Shown in pieces: positions 25,701-33,287 of a stretch of 54,913 nt of DNA. Source of the stretch: Parabacteroides sp. (GTDB lineage Bacteria > Bacteroidota > Bacteroidia > Bacteroidales > Tannerellaceae); the NCBI GenBank assembly GCA_022775005.1, contig JALFJR010000094.1, positions 1-54,913 of the forward strand, in the 5' to 3' direction. Both the position numbers and the translations under genes were made by a program. How positions within the stretch are numbered: the stretch's first letter is position 1; every line of letters starts with the position of its first letter. A model generated the notes under the pieces. The model had not been told where the DNA came from. It searched no databases and saw nothing but the letters and a program-made list of their open reading frames with translations.

Positions 25701-26315
25701 GGTTTGGATCACGTGATCGCTTCTGGTAAGAATGTAAATATCTTGGTATTGGATACAGAGGTATATTCTAACACGGGTGGTCAGTCTTCTAAGGCTACGC
25801 CGGTAGGTGCGATTGCGAAGTTCGCTGCCGCTGGTAAGCGTGTCCGCAAGAAGGATCTGGGCTTGATCGCTACGACTTATGGCTACGTTTATGTGGCTCA
25901 GATTGCGATGGGTGCTGACCAAGCTCAGTGCTTGAAGGCTATTCGCGAGGCAGAGGCTTACGATGGTCCGTCATTGGTAATCGCATACGCTCCCTGTATC
26001 AACCACGGTTTGAAGAAGGGTATGGGCAAGTCTCAGGCTGAGGAGAAGGCTGCTGTTGAGTGTGGTTACTGGCACTTGTGGCGCTACAATCCTGCGTTGG
26101 AGGCTGAGGGTAAGAACCCGTTCACGCTTGATAGCAAGGAGCCGGATTGGAGCAAGTTCCAGGATTATCTGAAGGGTGAGGTTCGCTTCGCTTCTGTGAT
26201 GAAACAGTATCCGGCTGAGGCCGCTGAGTTGTTCCAGGCTGCTGAGGACAATGCGAAGTGGCGTCTGCGCAGCTATAAGCGTATGGCCGCTCAGAACTGG
26301 GATGTTGAGGCATAA
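22767..26315 (+). CDS. nifJ: Pyruvate:ferredoxin (flavodoxin) oxidoreductase
   Basis: The 1182-residue single-chain enzyme decarboxylates pyruvate to acetyl-CoA and CO2 while reducing ferredoxin. Domains in order are the pyrimidine-binding domain starting near ITPSSTMAEHVDEW, a gamma domain with GLGADGTVGANKNS, two 4Fe-4S sites (CIQCNQCAYVCPH and CLGCGNCADVCPG), the C-terminal CSGCGETPY cysteines, and the ThDP site GGDGASYDIGYGGLDHV with DTEVYSNTGGQSSKA. Codons are strongly biased (GGT, CGT, AAG, TTG, GTT), a sign of very high expression. A one-mismatch promoter (TTTG at 22702, TAAAATTG at 22723) lies upstream. It can supply reduced ferredoxin to the hydrogenase at the window end. Confidence 0.98.
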   Translation: MTKEKKFITCDGNEAAAHISYMFSEVAAIYPITPSSTMAEHVDEWAAAGRKNIFGETVKVQEMQSEGGAAGAVHGSLQAGALTTTYTASQGLLLMIPNMYKIAGELLPCVFHVSARTLASHALCIFGDHQDVMSCRQTGFAMLCEGSVQEVMDLAGVAHLATLKSRVPFVNFFDGFRTSHEIQKIEKLESDDLAPLIDQQALADFRARALNPEHPVARGMAENPDHFFQHRESSNAFYDAVPAIVEEYMNEISKITGRPHGLFDYYGAPDAERVIIAMGSVTEAIRETIDYLAAKGEKVGLVSVHLYRPFSAKHFLAAVPATAKRIAVLDRTKEPGANGEPLYLDVKECFYGKENAPLIVGGRYGLGSKDTTPAQILAVYENLALPMPKNQFTLGIEDDVTFTSLPKKEEIALDADGMFEAKFYGLGADGTVGANKNSVKIIGDNTNKYCQAYFAYDSKKSGGFTCSHLRFGDHPIRSTYYVNTPNFVACHVQAYLHMYDVLRGLRQNGTFLLNTIWEGEELAKNLPNNVKRYIAQKNITVYYINATKIAQEIGLGNRTNTILQSAFFRITGVIPVDLAIEQMKKFIVKSYGKKGEDVVNKNYAAVDRGGEYHQLAVDPAWANLPADEKAANNDPAFINEVVRPINAQDGDLLKVSAFKGIEDGTWYQGTAKYEKRGVAAFVPVWNSANCIQCNQCAYVCPHASIRPFVLNDEEQAGANFAMIDVKAPAAMKGMKFRMQVDVMDCLGCGNCADVCPGFKGNKALSMVPLEGQLPEAANWDYCVEKVSSKQHLVDVKSNVKNSQFATPLFEFSGACSGCGETPYVKLLTQLFGDRQMVANATGCSSIYSGSVPSTPYTTNEKGQGPAWANSLFEDFCEFGLGMVLADEKMHERIEALLKAALESEAPAEFKAAAEEWIAGQKDAEASKAAAAKLVPLIEAGAASGCEICGKLKGLTQFLVKRSQWIIGGDGASYDIGYGGLDHVIASGKNVNILVLDTEVYSNTGGQSSKATPVGAIAKFAAAGKRVRKKDLGLIATTYGYVYVAQIAMGADQAQCLKAIREAEAYDGPSLVIAYAPCINHGLKKGMGKSQAEEKAAVECGYWHLWRYNPALEAEGKNPFTLDSKEPDWSKFQDYLKGEVRFASVMKQYPAEAAELFQAAEDNAKWRLRSYKRMAAQNWDVEA

Positions 26316-26342
26316 ATCACTTTTCCTAATTCATAAGGCGGG

Positions 26343-26373
26343 GGGCGGTACATCTTTGTAGGGTGCACCGCCC
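26343..26373 (+). terminator. GC-rich hairpin after nifJ
   Basis: GGGCGGTACA (26343-26352) pairs with TGCACCGCCC (26364-26373) with one mismatch around an 11-base loop, followed by a pyrimidine-rich TCTTTGCTTCTC tract. It lies 28 bases after the nifJ stop and 31 before the HAD gene, so it probably ends or attenuates the strong nifJ transcript. Confidence 0.7.
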
Positions 26374-26404
26374 TCTTTGCTTCTCAGTGAAAACGAACGA
26401 GACA

Positions 26405-27175
26405 ATGATAAAAGCAGTTTTTTTCGATATTGACGGGACGTTGGTGAGCTTCAAGACTCATGAGGTACCTCCCTCGACTGTGGCCGCTTTGGCGGCGTTG
26501 CGGGAGAAGGGAGTGAAGGTGTTCATCGCTACCGGCAGGCAACGAGGCTCTATCAATAACCTGGGTACACTCCAATTTGATGGCTATATCACTTTAAATG
26601 GAGGCTATTGTATCGCAGGCAATGAGGTGATCTACAAACGTTCCATCCCGAGTGCGGACATCGAGGCATTGATCCGCTACCAGCAGGAGAAACCTTTCCC
26701 CTGTGCGTTGGTGGAGGAGGATGGGCTTTTCCAAAACTACATTGACGATAATGCTCGCTCCCTTTATGGGTTGCTCAATTTTCCCTTGCCTCCTATCCGT
26801 CCCTTGGAGGAGAACAACGGGAAGGAGGTCTTTCAGCTGATCGCCTTTTTTCAGGACGATAATGAGCAGGAGATCATGTCCGTGTTACCGCATTGCGAGG
26901 CGACCCGTTGGAACCCGCTGTTCGCCGATGTGGTGCCCCAGGGGAGCAGCAAAGCGATTGGTATCGACCACATCATTGCGCACTATGGCATCGCTTTGGA
27001 GGAGACCATGGCCTTCGGGGATGGAGGTAACGACATCCCGATGTTGCGTCATGCAGGCATAGGCGTAGCGATGGGCAATTCAACCACTGAAGTGCAAGCG
27101 GCTGCCGATTGGGTGACCACCTCAGTGGATGAGGATGGAATCATGAACGCTTTGCACCATTTTGGTGTTATATAG
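26405..27175 (+). CDS. Cof-type HAD-IIB family hydrolase
   Basis: ATG at 26405 (MIKAVFFDIDGTL) is chosen over an upstream in-frame codon lying next to the nifJ terminator; the product has 256 residues. HAD motifs are FFDIDGTLVSF (Asp8, Asp10), FIATGRQ, a Lys in the SSKAIGIDH block, and AFGDGGNDIPMLRHAGIGVAMGN. The cap is of the IIB class. These enzymes dephosphorylate sugar phosphates, flavins or pyridoxal phosphate; the substrate cannot be chosen. It starts 31 bases after the nifJ terminator hairpin and precedes the carbonic anhydrase gene by 36 bases. Confidence 0.88.
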   Translation: MIKAVFFDIDGTLVSFKTHEVPPSTVAALAALREKGVKVFIATGRQRGSINNLGTLQFDGYITLNGGYCIAGNEVIYKRSIPSADIEALIRYQQEKPFPCALVEEDGLFQNYIDDNARSLYGLLNFPLPPIRPLEENNGKEVFQLIAFFQDDNEQEIMSVLPHCEATRWNPLFADVVPQGSSKAIGIDHIIAHYGIALEETMAFGDGGNDIPMLRHAGIGVAMGNSTTEVQAAADWVTTSVDEDGIMNALHHFGVI

Positions 27176-27211
27176 GAAGATAAATAAAGGTCGAATATAA
27201 TAGAACGAAAT

Positions 27212-27757
27212 ATGATAGACGAATTATTAAGTTTCAACGAGACGTTCGTAAAGAACAAGGGGTATGAGCAGTATATCACCAATAAATATCCTGATAAGAA
27301 GATCGCGATTCTCTCTTGCATGGATACCCGCTTGACCAAGCTGTTGCCTGCGGCATTGGGCATCAAGAATGGGGATGTGAAGATCATCAAGAATGCGGGA
27401 GCGATCATCTCTCACCCCTTTGGTAGTGTGATTCGCAGCCTGATGGTGGCGATCTATGAGTTGGGTGTAGAGGAGATCATGGTGATTGGCCATACCGATT
27501 GCGGTGCGAAGCACATGAATGCGGAGGAGATGATTCGCCAGATGCGTGCGAGAGGCATCAAGCAAGAGAGTATCGACATGATCCGTTACTGCGGTATCGA
27601 CTTCGAGAGCTGGCTCTCCGGTTTTGATACCTCTGAGGGCTCTGTGCATGAGACCGTGGAGCAGATCCGTAATCACCCGTTGCTGCCGCATGACATCACT
27701 GTGCGTGGCTTCGTGATCGACTCGGTAACAGGTAAATTGACAGAGATAGCTATCTGA
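27212..27757 (+). CDS. Beta-class carbonic anhydrase
   Basis: The 181-residue protein has the zinc ligands Cys36 (SCMDTR, with Asp38 and Arg40 as the gating pair), His94 and Cys97 (GHTDCG). KNAGAI at about 60-65 and DIRSL-like GSVIRSLMVAIYELG are further family blocks. It interconverts CO2 and bicarbonate in the cytosol. Bicarbonate supply would matter to MenB and to carboxylating steps of anaerobic metabolism, but this link is inference. It lies between a HAD hydrolase and a CPA1 antiporter, 33 bases upstream of the latter; an operon role in pH balance is plausible. Confidence 0.94.
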   Translation: MIDELLSFNETFVKNKGYEQYITNKYPDKKIAILSCMDTRLTKLLPAALGIKNGDVKIIKNAGAIISHPFGSVIRSLMVAIYELGVEEIMVIGHTDCGAKHMNAEEMIRQMRARGIKQESIDMIRYCGIDFESWLSGFDTSEGSVHETVEQIRNHPLLPHDITVRGFVIDSVTGKLTEIAI

Positions 27758-27790
27758 TTTTTGGAATAGATACACGAAAAAGATATAGGT

Positions 27791-29905
27791 ATGGAAGAAA
27801 ATACTTTTTTGATCCCGTTGTCCATGGCTATCATGGGGCTGGTCGTAGGTGCGTTGTTGAGTGTCCTGCTTCGGCAGACGAGAATACCCTATACGGTGGG
27901 ACTGTTTGCGGTGGGCCTTGGTGTGGGCACACTCAATAGGATGGGGCTCTTCGGGGCGGAATCGGCTATATCAATGGGCATTGACTCCGTGGTCAATATC
28001 CATCCGGACCTGATCCTTTATCTCTTTCTGCCTATCTTGATCTTTGATGCAGCATACGAGCTGAACATGCACATTTTCAAGAAGACCATGGTCAATGCCG
28101 TCTTGTTAGCGGCACCCGGCTTGGTGATCTCGATGTTGCTGACCGGCTTGCTGATGGTGGGTATCGGAGCTGTCGTGCCCCAGTTTGCCGGATGGGGATG
28201 GACCTTTGCCTTGATGTTTGGTGCCTTGATCAGTGCGACTGACCCAGTGGCGGTGGTCGCCCTGTTGCATGAGTTGAAGACCAGTAAGCGTTTCTCTACC
28301 TTGGTCGATGCGGAGTCTATCCTCAACGATGGTACGGGTATCGTCTGCTTCATGCTTTTCATTGGTCCCTTCCTGACGGCGGGTGAATCGTATGGTGCCC
28401 CTCTTCTGGAGTTTTGCTATGTGATGGTGATGAGTCTGTTGTTGGGTTTCGTGATGGCACAGGGGGTGATCTGGTTCATCACACGCATAAACTCGGAGGA
28501 GAATGTGCAGAACAGTGTGATCATTCTCTCCGCTTACCTCACCTTTATCTTAGCACAGCATAGCTTGGATGTTTCTGGCGTGATCGCGCTGTTGGCATTT
28601 GGTCTCACCATCTCTTATGTGGGTAAGCCTCGTTTGCGTCCGGAGGTGAATAACTTCATGGGACGTTTTTGGGATTTGCTGACCTATGCCGCCAATACCC
28701 TTATCTTTATTATTGTTGGTGTGATCATCGCCGGCAAGATTCATTTCACCTGGACTGCCTTTGGCATCCTCTTGTTGGTGTATGTGGCGCTCAACCTGAT
28801 TCGTTACGCCATGATCACCCTGCTCTATCCCTTGATGAAGCGCATTGGCTACGGACTGAACCGGAAGGAGTCGGTGGTCTTGACTTGGGGAGGACTGCGT
28901 GGTGCGTTGGGTATGACGTTGGCCTTGATGGTCTCCTACACGCCAGGCATACCGGAGGAGATTCGCGACCAAGTGTTGTTCCTGACCGCCGGTGTCGTGA
29001 CGCTGACGCTCTGTGTAAATGCCACCACCATGCGCTGGCTGCTCAATCGTTTGGGATTAATCAATACCTCCACAGCCCGCAACCTGATGAACTTCAACAT
29101 CCGGGGCTATCTGCGTACCGAGGGAGAGAACACCTTGCAGCGTTTGCAGCAGAGTGAGGATCTAAAGGCGGCAGATTGGACACAGGTGGAAGCCTATCTG
29201 CCGGAGAAGCCGGAGCGTCCCCGTTGCTACCTGCAGAAACCAGAGTTGTTGGCCGAGATACGCTTGCGCATCCTCGATCAAGAGAAATCGGAGCTGCATA
29301 ACCTCTATGAAGAGGGAGCTATCTCGAAGGCCGTATTCCGTCGGTTGATGAACTCGCTTGACGAGCTCTATGATGCGGACGGAAACCATCCACTGAATGT
29401 GCGTCCCTCCATCTTCCACTATTGTGACCGTATTTTCGTGTTGGGCGATCGTTTCCGCCTGCCCAACCTTTTCGAATGGATCAGTTTTGCCTATCGTCGG
29501 CAGATCACGGCTGTTTATGAATTAGGATATGGTTTCTATCTGTTGCAACAGAGTAGCTTGCATTTTCTGGAGCAGTCACTTTCGGCGAACGTGATGAGCC
29601 GAATGGGCAAGGAGCAGCAGAAGGTGATCCATAAGGAGATCGAGGAGAACATCAGTCGTATGGATGCCGTGCGAGAACGGGTGATCAAGCGCTACCCGAA
29701 GGCCTATCGCCATGCGGTGACACACATAGCCATCCGTATCCTGCTCAGCGATGAGAAGCGGAAAGTGGAGCGTTTCGGCCAGCAGGGCGTGCTCACGGAG
29801 GAGGAGGTCAGCGCTTTGGAGCATACGCTTGATGTTCGTAGAGGTCAGCTCTCCGGTTTCACCCATTCTACCTTCTACCTGACATTGAAAAAGCTGTTTT
29901 CATAG
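27791..29905 (+). CDS. CPA1-family Na+/H+ (cation/proton) antiporter
   Basis: The 704-residue protein has about 12 membrane segments in residues 8-430, then a hydrophilic helical domain of some 270 residues. Transport motifs include FALMFGALISATDPVAVVALLHEL and DAESILNDGTG, with the Asn-Asp pair of electroneutral CPA1 exchangers, and VLTWGGLRGALGMTLALMV. The cytosolic tail contains several Arg/Glu-rich helices (for example VHRKEIEENISRMDAVRERV-like), possibly regulatory. It probably exports Na+ or K+ for H+. It follows the carbonic anhydrase by 33 bases. Confidence 0.92.
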   Translation: MEENTFLIPLSMAIMGLVVGALLSVLLRQTRIPYTVGLFAVGLGVGTLNRMGLFGAESAISMGIDSVVNIHPDLILYLFLPILIFDAAYELNMHIFKKTMVNAVLLAAPGLVISMLLTGLLMVGIGAVVPQFAGWGWTFALMFGALISATDPVAVVALLHELKTSKRFSTLVDAESILNDGTGIVCFMLFIGPFLTAGESYGAPLLEFCYVMVMSLLLGFVMAQGVIWFITRINSEENVQNSVIILSAYLTFILAQHSLDVSGVIALLAFGLTISYVGKPRLRPEVNNFMGRFWDLLTYAANTLIFIIVGVIIAGKIHFTWTAFGILLLVYVALNLIRYAMITLLYPLMKRIGYGLNRKESVVLTWGGLRGALGMTLALMVSYTPGIPEEIRDQVLFLTAGVVTLTLCVNATTMRWLLNRLGLINTSTARNLMNFNIRGYLRTEGENTLQRLQQSEDLKAADWTQVEAYLPEKPERPRCYLQKPELLAEIRLRILDQEKSELHNLYEEGAISKAVFRRLMNSLDELYDADGNHPLNVRPSIFHYCDRIFVLGDRFRLPNLFEWISFAYRRQITAVYELGYGFYLLQQSSLHFLEQSLSANVMSRMGKEQQKVIHKEIEENISRMDAVRERVIKRYPKAYRHAVTHIAIRILLSDEKRKVERFGQQGVLTEEEVSALEHTLDVRRGQLSGFTHSTFYLTLKKLFS

Positions 29906-29922
29906 GCTGCGAAAATTTTTCT

Positions 29923-29930
29923 AACTTTGC
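29923..29930 (+). promoter_or_regulatory. Putative -7 box (TAACTTTG) of the cidA/lrgB pair
   Basis: TAACTTTG matches TAnnTTTG and is 46 bases before the ATG at 29977. No clear TTTG lies at -33. It gives the CidA/LrgB pair its own promoter apart from the antiporter gene. Confidence 0.6.
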
Positions 29931-29976
29931 GCCTTGAAAGCAAGATTAGATTTAGATTATTTAAGTTATTCTTATT

Positions 29977-30354
29977 ATGGTAAGACAATGTTTTATTTTA
30001 TTCGGCTGCCTCGCTTTTGGTGAACTCATAGTCAGAGTAACGGGTGTGAAATTGCCGGCAAGCATCATTGGTATGCTCACTCTCACGCTTTTATTGAAAC
30101 TTAAAATCGTTAAACTGGAATGGGTGCGTGGTCTGACAGATTTTCTCATAGCCAATCTTGGGTTCTTCTTCGTACCGCCTGGAGTGGCACTCATGCTCTA
30201 TTTTGACGTAATAAAGATGGAAATCCTGCCCATAACTTTGGCTACGCTTTTGAGCACCATCATTGTGCTACTCGTCACAGGCCACACGCATCAAGTGGTG
30301 AGCAAAGGAGAGAACAAGGTGCTTGAGAAAATACATTCGAAGAAACAGGAATAA
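29977..30354 (+). CDS. CidA/LrgA family membrane protein
   Basis: The 125-residue protein has four hydrophobic segments and the family block GVKLPASIIGMLTLTLLL followed by ANLGFFFVPPGVALM. CidA/LrgA proteins are holin-like and act with an LrgB/CidB partner, here encoded 39 bases downstream; roles in pyruvate or small-acid export and in autolysis control are described for relatives. Leucine codons (CTC, CTT, TTA) and ATA isoleucine codons are more frequent than in the neighbours, which prefer TTG and CTG, hinting at transfer. Whether it is LrgA or CidA cannot be told, and no LytSR or CidR regulator is adjacent. Confidence 0.88.
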   Translation: MVRQCFILFGCLAFGELIVRVTGVKLPASIIGMLTLTLLLKLKIVKLEWVRGLTDFLIANLGFFFVPPGVALMLYFDVIKMEILPITLATLLSTIIVLLVTGHTHQVVSKGENKVLEKIHSKKQE

Positions 30355-30393
30355 CAGATATAGGAAATTCAAAATCAGCAAACATACGACAAT

Positions 30394-31095
30394 ATGAAAA
30401 CAATCCTATGCAACGAATATTTCATGCTCGCTTTCACGTTCGGCGTGTTCTATGCCGCTAAGATCATACAGCGTCGTCTGGGTTGGGTACTTTTCAATCC
30501 CATACTTGTGGCAATAGCAGTCATCATCGTCTTTCTTCTCTCGATGGATATTCCCTATGACACCTATCATGAGAGTGCCAAGATGATCGATTTTTGGTTG
30601 AAGCCAGCGGTTGTAGCCCTTGGTGTACCGCTCTATCTTCAGCTCTCCTCCATTAAGCGTCAGTTTTTGCCCATATTGGCATCGCAAATGGTGGGTTGCA
30701 TCGCCGGCATCGTGAGTGTGGTGATCATAGCCAAGGTGCTGGGAGCCTCTGATACAGTGTTAATGTCGCTTGCAAGCAAATCCGTAACCACTCCGATTGC
30801 TATGGAAGTGACGCAGGTGTTGGGTGGAATCCCTTCGCTTACAGCAGCTATCGTAGTGATAACGGGACTTATCGGAGCAATCATTGGATTCAAGACGCTC
30901 TCCGTGGGGCATGTCAGCAATCCTATGGCGCTCGGTCTATCTATGGGGGCTGCTTCTCATGCCATCGGTACCTCTGCGGCCATGGATCGGGACCAGTTTG
31001 TTGGGGCATACGCCAGTCTTGGACTTACACTCAACGGTATCCTCACGGCTTTGCTTACCCCTACGGTTATTGACTTGATCCAACACATCCCGTAG
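30394..31095 (+). CDS. LrgB/CidB family membrane protein
   Basis: The 233-residue protein shows about seven to eight membrane segments and the family blocks LKPAVVALGVPLYLQ, ASKSVTTPIAMEVTQVLGGIPSLTA and ASHAIGTSAAMDRDQFVGAYASLGLTLNGI. It is the partner of the CidA/LrgA protein just upstream, with which it likely forms a membrane complex. Codon use is like that of its partner and unlike the surrounding genes. It ends just before a 22-base tandem array that may also act as its 3' end. Confidence 0.92.
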   Translation: MKTILCNEYFMLAFTFGVFYAAKIIQRRLGWVLFNPILVAIAVIIVFLLSMDIPYDTYHESAKMIDFWLKPAVVALGVPLYLQLSSIKRQFLPILASQMVGCIAGIVSVVIIAKVLGASDTVLMSLASKSVTTPIAMEVTQVLGGIPSLTAAIVVITGLIGAIIGFKTLSVGHVSNPMALGLSMGAASHAIGTSAAMDRDQFVGAYASLGLTLNGILTALLTPTVIDLIQHIP

Positions 31096-31105
31096 CGATA
31101 AATTT

Positions 31106-31240
31106 CATTGCCCGTAGTTTTGAAAAACATAGCCCATCGTTTTAGAAAACGTTGCCCGTGGATTTGAAAAATCATGGGCAATGTTTTTTCAGCCGTTGCC
31201 CATTGTTTTTTGAGCTTATGGGCAATGTTTTCTCGCATCA
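31106..31240. repeat. 22-base tandem array (GCCC/GGGC family), copy 1
   Basis: Units with GCCC start at 31110, 31132 and 31154, 22 bases apart; further units occur as GGGCAATG (31176), GCCC (31198) and GGGCAATG (31220), so the array switches orientation. Each unit reads roughly TTGCCCAT, a T-run, then AAAAC. The inverted units can pair into hairpins. It lies between the convergent lrgB-like gene and a GNAT gene and may terminate both. The same family recurs at 50889-51010. Confidence 0.85.
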
Positions 31241-31277
31241 GTTGTATCGATATTGAAGCTGACAAGATCAGCTGTCT

Positions 31278-32234
31278 TCAATCCAGCATCAGGCTGAGGA
31301 AAGCCGCTCGTTGCGGATAATCCAAAACGAGTTGGGTGAGGAGCTGGGGCGGCATCGCTCGCAGCTCCTCCATCGAGGCTGCACCGGGATGATGACGCAG
31401 CCAAGCTCGGCAAAGCACATCGGGATCTACCAAATGTGCCATGGCGAAAGGATGCCGCTCGGCAGCGGTTGTGGCTGGGGATTTGATGAGCACCCGCTTC
31501 GCTTGAAAATGGCGTAGCAGTAGTTGCGCAAAGTGGTGTGCTGTGGATTCATCTTCCGTCAGCCACTCCTTGATCAGTAATTCGTGGATCTCCGCCTCGA
31601 AAAGCACGAAGGCCATTCCTGAGATTTGTTTCGCTGTGTCTCGCAGCGTGAAGAGACCACCGCCCGATTGCCAAAAGTCGATGAGATTTACCTTTAAATC
31701 AGCAACTGTGTGGAGGAGGCAGATGGGGCGTTCCCGCAGTTTCCGATCCAAATAGGTATGCAGTGCCGGAAGATCCGCATCGGGAAGTCGCTCCGCTTGC
31801 AGAAAAAGATCGGTGGGGCTCTCTGCCCTTTCCGCAAGTTCATAGCTTTTCCATGCGTAATCGAAGGTGGTCGTATAACCCATGCGGGCATAGTAGTCAA
31901 ACAGCCAAGGCTCAGCAGGAATCAACGTGGCGAGGGCGAGACCTCTGCGTTTCAGTTCCACTTCCGCTTGTGCCATGAGCTGCTTCATGTAGCCCTTGCC
32001 CCGCTCTTCTGGTAGCGTGGAGACCCCACAGATATAACCTACCGGAATCATCTCGCCATAATAACAGAGGGTGTAGGGGAGGATTTGCAGGGCGGAGACG
32101 ACACGCCCTTTCCGCTCCCATGTCAATGTATATTCGTCTCGATAGACCTGCTCGAAGAAGAGCCGGATGAAAGGTTCCGGGTCTCCGAAGCAGGTGCGCC
32201 AGAGGTCGATGACCTGTTCTTTCCGGCTGTTCAT
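31278..32234 (-). CDS. GNAT-family N-acetyltransferase
   Basis: The 318-residue protein has an N-terminal GNAT fold: RDEYTLTWERKGRVVSALQ, PVGYICGVSTLPEERGKGYMKQLM (motif A for acetyl-CoA, with the RGKGY loop) and FDYYARMGYTTTFD. A second, sterol-carrier-like region follows in the C-terminal half. This resembles Eis-like two-part acetyltransferases of Bacteroidota. Its substrate is unknown. The gene overlaps the end of the DUF2156 gene by 4 bases, so the pair is translated together. Confidence 0.85.
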   Translation of the reverse strand: MNSRKEQVIDLWRTCFGDPEPFIRLFFEQVYRDEYTLTWERKGRVVSALQILPYTLCYYGEMIPVGYICGVSTLPEERGKGYMKQLMAQAEVELKRRGLALATLIPAEPWLFDYYARMGYTTTFDYAWKSYELAERAESPTDLFLQAERLPDADLPALHTYLDRKLRERPICLLHTVADLKVNLIDFWQSGGGLFTLRDTAKQISGMAFVLFEAEIHELLIKEWLTEDESTAHHFAQLLLRHFQAKRVLIKSPATTAAERHPFAMAHLVDPDVLCRAWLRHHPGAASMEELRAMPPQLLTQLVLDYPQRAAFLSLMLD

Positions 32235-33172
32235 GACTCCGGCGTTAATTCGGGCAGTTTCTTTATGGCTGCGCCTTTTTCCAACAAGATCGCAGGCTGG
32301 TAGGATAGTTTGGCTTGCCGTAAACCGGGGATGCCCAGATCCTCCTCTCGATTGACGTAGGTGTATTGCTCGGGAAGGTGAGCGGCAAACTCCTGGTTGA
32401 TCACCGTGTAGGCCCCCTCATAGCTCACGTCTGCCTTTTCTACGTGCACACCGAAGGTGTCGTGGTTGATCGGTGCACCAAACGAGAAGGCGATGATCTT
32501 TCCTTCCACCCGGATTGCTCCACCGGTCAAGTCCAGTTCCTCGGCGTGGTGCAAGGCGTAGGTCAGTGAACGACGCTCATCGCTCAACTCCTCCTCCTCT
32601 TCCGCGCTTTCGTTGTTGACCTTGAACCATTGACGTTCCAGCTCTAAGCATTGCGGCACGATCTCCGGCGTGATGGGGAGGTATTCGTAGGTGTATCGTT
32701 TCTTGAAGTTATTGATGTGGTTGCGCTTGGGTTGGTACTTCTTGCCCTTGAGCGTAGCTAAATCCTCCCGCAGGTAGATGTAGTCGAAATAATCTCGTTC
32801 GGGGATATAGAAGAATCCATCGGGATGGGTCGCTTCCAGGAGCGAACGGTTTTCCGGCGTGATGCCCAGCATGCAGAGCGGATGGCCATTGGCAAGCGAA
32901 TCCTCTTCTAACCAACGAATGGCCTCTGCCATATCAGCAGCTGTCTTGCCCGGCAAACCTATGGGCATCATATAGGCAAAACGACTTTTGTCTTCGATGA
33001 GGAAACGGATCAATAGAAAACCATCTACCACCGCATAGCAGCTATCGTAGAGGAATCGCCAACTACACATATTGGCGAAGGAGAAATCGCAATTCTTATA
33101 ATCGCTGGGGAGTGTGAAAGCGGTGATGGCCGCCTTGTCTGCCAACGTAATCGGCTTAAACGAAATTTGCAT
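32231..33172 (-). CDS. DUF2156 protein (phosphatidylglycerol lysyltransferase C-terminal-like domain)
   Basis: The 313-residue protein has two GNAT-like halves characteristic of DUF2156: CDFSFANMCSWRFLYDSCYA near the start, KGKKYQPKRNHINNFKKRY in the middle and RVEGKIIAFSFGAPINHDTFGVHVEKAD in the second half, followed by YVNREEDLGIPGLRQAKLSYQPA. These are the features of the soluble aminoacyl-transferase domain of MprF-like proteins, without its membrane part. It could move an amino acid or acyl group to a lipid or other acceptor; none is proven. A -7 box at 33205-33212 precedes it. Confidence 0.82.
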   Translation of the reverse strand: MQISFKPITLADKAAITAFTLPSDYKNCDFSFANMCSWRFLYDSCYAVVDGFLLIRFLIEDKSRFAYMMPIGLPGKTAADMAEAIRWLEEDSLANGHPLCMLGITPENRSLLEATHPDGFFYIPERDYFDYIYLREDLATLKGKKYQPKRNHINNFKKRYTYEYLPITPEIVPQCLELERQWFKVNNESAEEEEELSDERRSLTYALHHAEELDLTGGAIRVEGKIIAFSFGAPINHDTFGVHVEKADVSYEGAYTVINQEFAAHLPEQYTYVNREEDLGIPGLRQAKLSYQPAILLEKGAAIKKLPELTPES

Positions 33173-33204
33173 ACAAATTGTAATCCTTATGTTTTTTCGA
33201 GGGG

Positions 33205-33212
33205 CAAAGATA
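33205..33212 (-). promoter_or_regulatory. Putative -7 box (TATCTTTG) of the DUF2156-GNAT pair
   Basis: Reads TATCTTTG on the reverse strand, 32 bases before the ATG at 33172. It separates this pair from the atp operon, which ends at 33276. Confidence 0.6.
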
Positions 33213-33240
33213 ATAGGAATTTACATACATTCCCGCGCCT

Positions 33241-33287
33241 TGTGCAGGGATAGCGGCGAAAGAAAATGCCTTCGCCTATCCTTGCAC
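33241..33287 (-). terminator. Hairpin at the end of the atp operon
   Basis: GTGCAAGGATAGGCGAA (reverse strand) pairs with TTCGCCGCTATCCCTGCAC around a short loop, with a two-base bulge. It overlaps the last codons and stop of atpG. No T-run follows, so it may be a terminator of the weak type or an mRNA-stabilising stem. Confidence 0.55.

Noticed and set aside
26351-26358. CATCTTTG as a -7 promoter box for the HAD gene
   Set aside because: It lacks the leading TA and lies in the loop of the terminator hairpin after nifJ.
31106-31240. CRISPR array
   Set aside because: Units are contiguous with no unique spacers and no cas genes are in the window; the same holds for the arrays at 19058, 40598 and 50889.
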